Positions 9,576-16,742 of a DNA stretch of 16,742 nt are shown piece by piece. The notes beneath the pieces were generated by a model that saw only the letters and a list, made by a program, of their open reading frames with translations, had not been told where the DNA came from and did not search any database. Each line of letters starts with the position of its first letter. Position 1 is the first letter of the stretch. Source of the DNA: Spongospora subterranea (lineage: Eukaryota > Endomyxa > Phytomyxea > Plasmodiophorida > Plasmodiophoridae); NCBI GenBank assembly GCA_900404475.1, contig OUQQ01000467.1, positions 1 through 16,742 of the forward strand. Reading direction: 5' to 3'. The translations under genes were made by a program, and so were the position numbers.

Positions 9576-10296
9576 TTACAGAGAGAGCAATGTCGATCGT
9601 CGATTGAAGATCAACTGGTCTGAGTAGGGATGCATGCTGGCAAAGGGTCAACAGTAGAGCAGACTAGAACTGGGTTGGCAATGATTCCCAGGGGATTACG
9701 ATTAACGCCACTTTATGATAATTTTTGACGAAGGCGATGAAAATGTGCTCTGAGTCAGTTGAATAAGGTCGCTCCGTTATTGTTGTTTGTGATTCCAATT
9801 CATATTGTTCGTGTTTGATATGGAAGAACCCTTCAGATAAAATCAAGTCGGCCCATGGCATGCATTGTTCAGACAAATTTTACCCATCGCGTGATTTCCA
9901 ACGATCATGAACCAGTTCGCTTAGAATGAAAAGAAAGACATATCATGCACGCGATTGCGGTACATACGCCCTGGTCTGGCTGATCTCACTGAATTTATGT
10001 CGAACCATCGTCACCAGGGTCAACCGGACTTTTAGATTCTTTGTGCAATCGACACTGCGCAGCGGCCTCTTACTGGTCACGAGTCACGAGCGATTCCAAT
10101 CCGCCCCAGTCGGGTCGGTGGTCAATTCATCTGGTGTCCAGTCAGGTTCATCCACTGATTGTGCGCTATTTTTGGCCGCGGGACGAAGTTGTCCAAGTCG
10201 TTCGCATGCCTTCTGCAGTCCGTTCTTGCGCAATGGCCAGACCCAAAAACGTCAGAAGCTTTTGTGGGTCAAGCATTCAGTTTCTTATCGATTCCG
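9576..10296. other. Upstream region of the three-exon gene; possible start of copy B on the minus strand
   Basis: No intact gene is visible. Minus-strand frames at 9876-9664 (70 codons) and about 10260-10085 (broken by TGA) look protein-like and would lie 5' of copy B, but they have no repeat partner to confirm them. The plus-strand frames starting at 9926, 10041 and 10159 lead into the secreted-protein gene. They are read as leader or chance sequence because its signal peptide begins at 10297. The promoter of that gene should lie here; no motif was recognised. Confidence 0.45.
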
Positions 10297-11945
10297 ATGC
10301 TGAACTTGCTCTTTTTCGCTGCTCTCACGACCATTGCATATACCGCAACAGAACCTTTTACAAGTGACGTTGGTCCATGTCTGTATAATGAACCCGAAAC
10401 AGAAGGAAGTCCCCACCCACCATCATCATCTGTGCTCTCAAATCCACACGATCAACGCTCTGTTGTTCCCGTAGTTGAAGACTCTGATGCTCAAATCGAA
10501 CAAGGTGATTTACAAACTATTCTACCGGTACAATCTTGTCTACCAAGCTGCGTGGTGCCGCAAACAACCAATTTACCTGAAGTTGACCTTCTTACAAACA
10601 CTAATCGGATCTTAGACGTCGATGCTCCATCAAATGCTGGAGGCGTTTTTCATTTTCCCTCACGCAATGCCTTTATCAATCAATTGAGTGAAACTGTGTT
10701 TGGCAACGATTGGGAACAACTATTGGACGACCCCAGTCACTTCGACCGGTTGATAGACGAACTCAAACGGAGAATGGATTCTCTCTTCCGGAATTATCTG
10801 ACCCAAATTGTCTTTGCATATTACGGGCACGTAGAGTTTCTACAACAAATCAATGAATCGCAGCTCGATTTAGATCAAAAATATTTTGATCTGACTCAAT
10901 CGTTTTTGCTTTTAATTCGTCGTAAATGTCCTCAGATTGGTCTCGCCGTTCTAGAGTACCAACTCCGACAGAGTTTCGTTGGAGATAATTACGAAGAATT
11001 AAAGATTGGAATCGCCAGATTCCAAGGTGACTGGTTTCCTCAGACTGTCTCGACCACGAATTAATATTAATCCTTTCTCAGATGCACTTGAAGCGGAGAC
11101 TCAGCAGCCGTCTGTTGTCCTTTCTCCTGAATATTTCAAGTTGATTTTTGATTGGTACCCGAATAACTACATCCACTACAATGTTATCAATATCCTAAAT
11201 GACATCTGTGCTGTGTCTGGTTCCTCTGTGTCTAAAGGTCAGAATTCGTTTGCTAATCGTGTACCCAATCAAATTACATTTTGACACTGATCCATCAGAA
11301 GACTCTGCAATGAACGAACCACATATTCGAAACCCAAGTAAAAGCATCTCTAAAGAGCCATCTGACCTTGATTCTTCTATAATTTCGTTCCCGCCTCTCT
11401 CAAAAACCGGTGAATCTCTCGGATCAACTTCTCCATTATGTCAAGCCCATCAATTACATTTGGACTCTGATCTATCAAAAGACTCTGCAATGAACGAATC
11501 ACCTATTCGAAATCCAATTGATATTATTCCTCCAGAGCCATCTGATATTGATTCCTCTCTGATGTCGTTCCCGCCTCTTTCAAAAACCGGTGAATCCCTC
11601 GGATCAACTTCTTCATTATTTCAAGAAAATCAGTTACATTTGGACTCTGGTCTGTCAGAAGACTCTGCAATGAACGAATCACCTACTCGAAATCCAAATG
11701 AAATTGTTCCTCGAAGACCATCTGATATTGATTTTTCCCTGATGTCGTTCCCGCCGCTTTTGAAAACCGATGAATCCCTCGAGTCGACTTCTCCATTATC
11801 TCAAGCAATTCCAGTGATGTCATCCAATGCTGCTCCTTTCATTTCGCCAGCGACGACCTGGTCATTTCATCTCTTCAAGTTCTTGAACAAATTCGTAACA
11901 GGTCGGCAAGACATAGTCAATGATAGTCCTCATTTCTCGGGATGA
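10297..11945 (+). CDS. Secreted repeat protein, three exons, unknown function
   Basis: The exons are 10297-11026, 11082-11237 and 11299-11945, giving 510 residues. The ATG at 10297 was chosen because it begins a clean signal peptide (MLNLLFFAALTTIAYTA before TEPF). Longer in-frame starts upstream would bury it. After a Pro/Ser-rich acidic stretch with a CLPSC pair near residue 80, residues ~115-290 look mainly helical (FINQLSETVFGNDWEQLLDD; DRLIDELKRRMDSLFRNYLT). The C-terminal part is three 60-residue repeats with the core DSAMNE and SFPPL, Ser/Asp/Pro-rich and probably disordered. Both introns are GT-AG, short and phase 1, and each removes a stop that would otherwise end the frame. There is no membrane anchor. 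No known family is recognised; an extracellular or host-facing role is inferred from the signal peptide only. Confidence 0.78.
11027..11081 (+). other. Intron 1 of the 10297-11945 gene (55 nt, phase 1)
   Basis: The donor is CCAAG|GTGACT. The acceptor TCCTTTCTCAG lies behind a pyrimidine tract, with a branch-like ATTAATATTAAT upstream. Reading through would stop at 11064. Splicing joins codon Gly/Asp (G|AT) directly to the open frame that continues at 11082. Confidence 0.8.
11238..11298 (+). other. Intron 2 of the 10297-11945 gene (61 nt, phase 1)
   Basis: The donor is CTAAAG|GTCAGA, the acceptor ATCCATCAG|AAG. A GCTAAT stretch could be the branch point. Reading through stops at TGA 11282-11284. 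The last 28 nt (11271-11298) are the start of the first 180-bp repeat unit; the equivalent bases in units 2 and 3 are coding. Confidence 0.75.
11271..11810 (+). repeat. Three tandem 180-bp repeats in the secreted-protein gene
   Basis: The units are 11271-11450, 11451-11630 and 11631-11810, with no length change between them. Shared landmarks recur every 180 bp, such as GACTCTGCAATGAACGA at 11301, 11481 and 11661. Each unit encodes 60 residues, with the core peptides DSAMNE, SFPPL and (S)KTGESL or a variant. Constant length and phase show selection for an open frame. The array begins inside intron 2. Confidence 0.96.
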
Positions 11946-12660
11946 ACAGACAAATCTAGAGACAAATGTTATCAATACAGTTTTATTTCACAGCTTTCAC
12001 AACGATTTTTACTTCGTCGTTTCGAAATCATAATTTGGCACTAATTGTTCGAAGCCCCAACACTGTAGAAGAGCGTCCTTGTTCAAAGTCATATTACCTG
12101 AGGCAGCGTTTGTTGCAATGCCGATATTCGTCTCCAAACGATGCAATAATCAGCACAGTCCCGTCGTCAATCTCGCAAACATATCTAGAAATTAGTTTCG
12201 TGAAAGTTATGGATGTGAAGTTTTTGTATGATTTCCCAGAACCACTTTCTGAAGCCTTTGTATGTTAGTCTGGGAAAGAAAAAAAAACAAATCCATAGGA
12301 GCAGCTGGGCAAAGAAAGACGCATTGCCAGCACGATTGCCCCAGTCTCCATGTGCAATACAATATGGTGATTCATAACGTTCGATACACACCCGCATCGT
12401 GCAGGACAGACACCTGATGAACCTATACATTTCGATGTAGTTGAAAGTCTGAACAGGTGATGACACTGAAAGTATACGAAAGATGTACCATGTATTGAAA
12501 CAATCGTTGCAGGCGAACATCCAGCAGACAATCACTCCATAAAACTGCCCAGATTGAGACCCGTTTCACAGCTTACCATGTGAATCAACGCCCGCCCGAT
12601 GCAGTTTGTAGTCGTCGTTTGGTCAGGCCGCTCCCTTTTAAAATTTATACGTCCCATGTT
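11946..12660. other. No callable gene; possible left extension of inverted repeat 2
   Basis: This region follows the stop of the secreted repeat protein. No AATAAA was seen in the first 200 bp. Plus-strand frames at 11966-12268 and about 12400-12600, and a minus-strand frame at 12185-12535, are open but overlap and conflict. Sequence just left of 12661 may belong to the same degenerate gene as 12661-12905, but it lies outside the part confirmed by the inverted copy. Confidence 0.4.
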
Positions 12661-12905
12661 TGAGGCGTGCTGAAGCCTGAATGAAAATGGTGGCGACCGA
12701 AATGGCAATCAAGGAACAGGGTATGGTGCTCTGATCTTCCGACGGTCTACAAGTTCAACCGTTGGTGGGAGACACAGCCATGGATAATGAAGGCGTGCCT
12801 GACCCAGGAGCGTCTTCCATCAACATCTGGGACCGAGAAATGCCCAGCAATTTACGTGATATTGCAGGAACGTGGAGGGTGGTTCCAAGGGTTATTCACA
12901 CTGCA
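12661..12905 (+). repeat. Left arm of inverted repeat 2 (degenerate family copy D)
   Basis: It pairs with 13020-13270 in reverse orientation. Perfect anchors are 12706-12723 with 13200-13217 (18 bp), 12749-12760 with 13145-13156 (12 bp) and 12844-12853 with 13065-13074 (10 bp). All are centred near 12955. On the plus strand one frame reads MAIKEQG, a TGA, then NEGVPDPG and INIWDRE. Which strand once coded is not certain, because both strands are partly open in both arms. Confidence 0.9.
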
Positions 12906-13019
12906 CAGATGATATCAATAACATTCCGACTCCAACAGCGTTCTTGGAGATGCAGTCAACTTTGACCAATCTGACTGGGGAGTCAGAAATCAGATTGTCA
13001 TCGACATTATCTGCTTTCC

Positions 13020-13270
13020 TCAAATAAACCGTGGGACCACTCCTGGCGTGCTGACATTTTATGCAAATTGCTGGACACTCGGTTCCAGACGTTGATTACG
13101 CCCTGCGTCAGGAACGCTTTCATTACCAATGATCATATCTCTCAGGTTGAACTTGTCCACCGTTCAAATAATCAAGCACCGATAAGGTAGTTATCGGTCT
13201 ACCCTGTTCCTTGATTGACATCTGCAGGAATTCATCCCGCCATATCCCATTTGGTTTCAGAACACCCTCA
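13020..13270 (-). repeat. Right arm of inverted repeat 2 (degenerate family copy E)
   Basis: This is the reverse-complement partner of 12661-12905, with a hinge of only about 115 bp. On the minus strand a 62-codon frame (13311-13123) reads GVLKPNG, MSIKEQG and GGQVQP. The matching bases in the left arm give GVLKPE and MAIKEQG in different frames, so indels have broken at least one copy. Substitutions are spread over all codon positions, as expected for pseudogenes. Confidence 0.9.
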
Positions 13271-13317
13271 GCATCCCTATGAACAAATTCAAATCTTGAA
13301 AAACCTGTCATGGGAAT

Positions 13318-13767
13318 GTGATTTATTGGTCGGACACTTTTCCATCAGAATCTGGGTCAATTCCAACAGCATGATGGGGCCGAGTTCGCCATCCACTGTG
13401 ATCGTGCTCATCCAGTTGACAATTATTGTCGCAATGGATGTCGCGCCAGATCAATCGGTCTTTGTTTCGCCGCTATCTGTAATAGCGATCACAACAACAG
13501 GACGATAGCGATCGATATCTCAAACGAATCGTTCCAAGTTTCGCCCGTTGGACAGCGGGACACCGCCAGTAAGAACGACGAGTTATTCTACACCGAAGGA
13601 GGAGTTTATGTCGTCCTCTGTAGATGAACATTTCATAAGAAGTGTTGGCGTATTACTTTATTTGTCTTCCCAGGCCTTATGTGGACAATTCGTTGACAGA
13701 TGTTCGAAGTTTATTTTACATTTCGTGATGGGGATTCAATGAGAAACGGTCTCACAATGGTGGATGA
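13318..13767. other. 3' flank of the acidic secreted-protein gene; no callable gene
   Basis: Short conflicting frames exist on both strands, including a minus-strand reading upstream of repeat arm E at about 13480-13340 that may be more of that degenerate copy. The only feature that can be tied to a gene is the polyadenylation signal at 13710-13715 for the minus-strand gene. Confidence 0.4.
13710..13715 (-). terminator. Polyadenylation signal AATAAA (minus strand)
   Basis: A canonical hexamer read on the minus strand, 53-58 nt downstream of the stop of the acidic secreted-protein gene. This is a plausible 3'-UTR length. Confidence 0.45.
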
Positions 13768-14265
13768 TCAAGCTACACTATCGATGGCCGCCTGACTAAG
13801 ATGCGTTTTCACCGTTGCGACAGCAGCGATGAATATTCGAAAAAACATGGCATCAGCGGTTTTGACGCCATTCTCTTCAGAACCCAGATTAGGGTCATCC
13901 GATCGTGCTATCACTTCAAAATGTTTCAAATCTTCCTCGACCTGCTCATCCAGGTCCCGAAACCGTTCCCAGTCCGATATCTCAGGGAATGTGATGTCTG
14001 GTTCAATCCAGTCCTTGTCTGCATTGTCTCCGTCTGCATTTAGGCAACATTCAGAATCGCAATCGGGAACGGCTTTGATTCCCCTCCTACCTTGATTGCT
14101 GGGCATGACGGGCGACACCATCTCGGGACGCGGACCCGAACGAGCAATCCAGGAATTGGCGAGCTCGTTGTCTTCGGGAATGGTCGGCAATCGTGTTGAG
14201 TCGTTCTGGCCGGCACCCATATGGATGGAGCAGGCCATGACCATTATCAGGACGTAGTGTATCAT
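13768..14265 (-). CDS. Small acidic secreted protein, unknown function
   Basis: A single 165-residue frame on the minus strand. The ATG at 14265 begins a signal peptide (MIHYVLIMVMACSIHMGAG, cleavage likely before QNDSTRL). An in-frame ATG at 14292 would add nine residues and is also possible. The mature protein is strongly acidic, with clusters such as NADGDNADKDWIEPD and RDLDEQVEEDL, and holds three cysteines close together (CDSECC). Near the C terminus a short hydrophobic patch (MFFRIFIAAVATV) may be a helix or a weak membrane segment. No introns are needed. An AATAAA follows 53 nt after the stop. No family is recognised. Overlapping plus-strand frames are treated as shadows because they lack a signal peptide or any support. 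Confidence 0.62.
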   Translation of the reverse strand: MIHYVLIMVMACSIHMGAGQNDSTRLPTIPEDNELANSWIARSGPRPEMVSPVMPSNQGRRGIKAVPDCDSECCLNADGDNADKDWIEPDITFPEISDWERFRDLDEQVEEDLKHFEVIARSDDPNLGSEENGVKTADAMFFRIFIAAVATVKTHLSQAAIDSVA

Positions 14266-14830
14266 GCTTGGCAGAATGGCAGAATGGCCCACTGATTCCA
14301 GGCCGTGGTCGTGACGTTACCCACTTGCGTCGCAGTCCGCTGATAACCCCGATCCGCCAATTTGGTTTTGCCACCAGGGATCCCGATGGTTGTGGCGTCC
14401 GGGCTAGAACCTTAGGCGGAGTTCGTCGACGGGACTTGTGGGTCGTTTGATTCGAGAGGACACGGGTTGGGGTGACGATATTCTAAGGTCCCACTGTGAC
14501 TCGTCGGATCAGCGAAAATTTGGACAAAACGTCGTCGTCGGAGACGAAAATTAATTCATCGCGCCTTGGATGGTGATTGCTTTAATATAATTGTCCCGAT
14601 TTATAAATAAAGAAAAACACATCTTTGAATCGTAAACAGATCTTTGAATCGTAAAACATCTTTGACTCGTCTGAGAAATGAGATCTTTATGGAAATAAAC
14701 CAGTGGGCAGATTTGTTTTTGACGATAGTTTGAGCAATTTTTCATCTGACAAGTTTTAGCCTGCTCGTCGTTCCCTTCAGCAGCATTCTTGATACTCCCT
14801 TGTACAGAGTGTAGTTAGTCGATGATTCCT
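14266..14830. other. 5' flank of the acidic secreted-protein gene, with a short tandem repeat
   Basis: This holds the presumed promoter side of the minus-strand gene. ggcagaat is directly repeated just upstream of its start (about 14270-14286). A three-copy 18-19 bp tandem repeat lies at 14619-14673. No other gene or motif was recognised. Confidence 0.45.
14619..14673 (+). repeat. Three-copy short tandem repeat, 18-19 bp unit
   Basis: Three successive copies of ACATCTTTGAATCGTAAAC with small changes: the second starts AGATC, the third reads GACTCGT. It is non-coding as far as can be seen. Confidence 0.85.
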
Positions 14831-15003
14831 GTACTGACGGCAACGCGATCCATCATGGATCACACGATCTGCACCACCTTCCCATTCACATTGTCAGCAA
14901 TTTCAATCGGCATAAACCACTTTCCAATTGGCCGTACTCATCATTGATGTCCCGGTCGACTGCACCAATAACGGTCGACCCTTTTGCGTACGACGCTCAC
15001 CAT
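14831..15003 (-). repeat. Dispersed copy of part of pseudogene A (copy C)
   Basis: Its reverse complement matches 2315-2504 in order: ATGGTGARCGTCGT, ATTGGAAAGTGGT (13 bp perfect, 2415-2427 with 14916-14928), GATCGTGTGA and CCGTCAGTAC (10 bp, 2495-2504 with 14831-14840). The spacing is conserved apart from a ~25-nt gap. Stops occur in every frame that could continue the match, so it is a relic. It may extend further right (to about 15240), where a minus-strand frame is open, but no partner was seen there. Confidence 0.7.
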
Positions 15004-15257
15004 AATGGATAACGTGAAATGAGCGAGCTCTTTCGGAACCCCGTGGTGCACAGGGGACTGTTCACATATACCGGTAACAGGAAAAGTAGCGCCAGAGATT
15101 CAGAAGCGGGTGAGCATGGTCTGGCATTTTGTTTGAGCCGAAGCACAAGAGGAGTTGGCTCCGCCACTGCTCCACCACATTACGGAGTCCGTCGCGCAGT
15201 TTGCATCTGGCTTTGTTGAGCATGGCATGATACCGGTGCCCGATCTGGACGTCAATT

Positions 15258-15740
15258 TGTTGAAATACTAATAAGGAGTATTGTTTCCTAAATCCTATTG
15301 CGGCTTTAGTTAGTGCTTCTTTTCTTTTGTAATTTGTGTTTCGTTTGTTTTGGAGCCTATCGCTGGTAGTAATTTGCGTCTGTTTCTTAGTTTAAGTGCC
15401 GCCTTCAGAGGTTTGTTCCAGAACTTGCACCTGGTCACTCTAACGTATCGTTATTTAATGCTTTGTTGTAGCATTGCTGTGAATTTGGACAGTCCCATAC
15501 CATGAGCTGGTTGGTTTTCGATGGCTGTCACTAGCGCCTCTGCTGTTGATCTGGTGTTTCTTTTTCTATTAATTGGTATTTTGTTTTTCGTTTTTCATCT
15601 ACCTAATGCTGGTTTCAATGGTAGTAGGAAGATGATTACTTGTTGCGCCGTAGGGCGTAGAGCGTTGGATGTAACAAGAGAGGTAGTGTATTATTTATGC
15701 GCTACAGGACTCTAAATGAGAAGAGCGCTAAGGCGCATCA
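15258..15740 (-). repeat. Possible 3' LTR region of the chromovirus
   Basis: It lies directly after the pol stop, where the 3' LTR should be. Its outer edge at 15258 reads TGTTGAAAT on the plus strand, so the minus strand ends ATTTCAACA, a normal LTR terminus. Two inner edges are possible: TGTTACATCC at about 15679, which would give short TGTT/AACA inverted ends, or just after the purine-rich GAGGTGGCGATGA at about 15740. The partner LTR is outside the window, so the limits cannot be proved. Confidence 0.4.
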
Positions 15741-16742
15741 TCGCCACCTCGAAATAAAAAGTTTTTCAGCTCGGGCGGGCAGGACTTCAGAGCTTTAAGC
15801 CGTCGCTTGATAAGAATAGGGCAGTCTTGGAGAAGTTTTGTTAGAGGCTCCCATGAATTCTCAATATCTTCAAAACCGAGCCATGAGATATATGCTTCCC
15901 AAATACTTATATTAGGATTATAACGAACATCCAGGACATCTTTGATCTCAAATCCCGCGCCATCATGCGAGAATTGCTTGCAGACATCTTCTGTAATGTT
16001 CAGTGTCGAATCGGCATAAAGTCGAGAGGAATGGCAGATTGAGGATTTTTTCGTATGTATTTCCTGGAAAGTAAAAACGTAGTCCGAAATTTACCGCAAC
16101 ATTACGGAAGGGCCCGGTCCAGAGAACCTTCAGCTTATTTTTTAAAGCATTTAAAGTATCTGATACTAGGACAAAATCTCCCACAGAGAAGTTTGGGTGA
16201 TTAACCTTATTTCGCCTAGAATATTCGGCTAGACGCCGGCGGTCACGTTTCTCCTCGACATGTTTATACCACTTTTGCAGGGCTTGGCGAAGGTCCTCCA
16301 CTAAGGCAAAGAGTTGATCCGAATTTAGAGGGACAGAAACTATGGATTGAGATTTCGGGTTCGATATAGAATCCAAAAGTGAGGACGGCGATAGGCCACA
16401 AAAGAGTGTGACAGCAACCGGCCGATCCGGAGGCGTAGAGTGGTTGAGCGCAAAGCGAACTTGTGGAATAAAAAATTGGTCAATCTCTTAAGTCAAGGAG
16501 GAGCTCGGAGATGAGCGATAGTAGGACATGACGGATGCGACGATTGACAACTTCAATCGTACCACTGGACAATGGGCAGTATGCCAGAGTAAATGATGAC
16601 GGATATGTAGCTTCAAACAAAAGATTTTCAATCAGTGAGTTTAAGAAATGGGATCCTCGATCCGAGACAAAGGTGGAAGAGGTTTCAGGGCGATTAGAAG
16701 AACCGAAGTTTGGTCGTGAATCTCGTCTCTTTGGTGGGTGTG
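15728..16742 (-). pseudogene. Ty3/gypsy chromovirus pol, 3' part: integrase and chromodomain (decayed)
   Basis: This is the C-terminal end of a retrotransposon polyprotein; it starts outside the window and ends at TAG 15730-15728. In order are two of the three integrase catalytic residues, Asp in VSDRGSHF (16662-16660) and Glu in TIEVVNRR (16554-16552), exactly 35 residues apart. Next are an ALNHS motif near 16440, a GPY/F module (KVLWTGPFR near 16115), then a chromodomain at about 15952-15800 (FEIKDVLDVRYNP, SWLGFEDIENSWEPL) and the tail RGGDDAP. Integrase inserts the cDNA; the chromodomain steers insertion to particular chromatin. Decay marks are TGA at 16482-16480, where Trp is expected, followed by a frame change at the A-run near 16471, and another frameshift near 16040 just before HSSRLYAD. 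The element cannot make a working polyprotein. Confidence 0.94.

Noticed and set aside
9366..9623. 85-codon plus-strand frame spanning the right end of the mariner element
   Set aside because: It crosses the terminal inverted repeat and target duplication, so it is a chance fusion of transposon and flank.
1..16742. Search for tRNA, rRNA, CRISPR arrays and bacterial operon signals
   Set aside because: None seen on reading both strands; introns and retrotransposon content argue for a eukaryote, so bacterial features were not expected.

Overview
This is a stretch of eukaryotic nuclear DNA, rich in transposons and pseudogenes. Three things show this: a Ty3/gypsy chromovirus polyprotein with a chromodomain at the right edge, a plant/oomycete-type mariner-like element with TA target duplications in the middle, and two genes whose reading frames only become continuous after removal of short (55-62 nt) GT-AG introns. 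The wording of both transposon proteins (mariner transposase with HVDEEWFY; chromovirus pol ending in RGGDDAP) resembles copies known from oomycetes and other walled or parasitic microbial eukaryotes. The species cannot be fixed from this window.

Layout. 1-777: no gene called; a perfect 20-bp palindrome lies at 183-202. 778-1313 (+): a two-exon gene for a small secreted protein. 2281-4602 (+): pseudogene copy A of an unrecognised protein family. 5370-9575 (-): copy B of the same family, pointing at copy A and split by the mariner element at 7675-9462. The last ~530-580 bp of A and B form a large imperfect inverted repeat. 10297-11945 (+): a three-exon gene for a secreted protein ending in three exact-length 180-bp repeats. 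12661-13270: a second, smaller inverted pair of related sequence. 13768-14265 (-): an intronless gene for a small acidic secreted protein. 14831-15003 (-): a block related to 2315-2504 of copy A. 15258-16742 (-): decayed 3' end of a chromovirus with a possible LTR.

No known housekeeping gene is visible. The apparently intact genes are three unrelated, unrecognised secreted proteins. They sit among broken copies of at least one multi-copy family and dead transposons, a setting typical of fast-evolving, gene-poor compartments of parasite or pathogen genomes. That lifestyle reading is inference.

Much of the window is open in two or three frames for 40-60 codons by chance, so open length alone was not taken as evidence. 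Calls rest on repeat homology between copies, matching splice phase, signal peptides or recognised transposon motifs.
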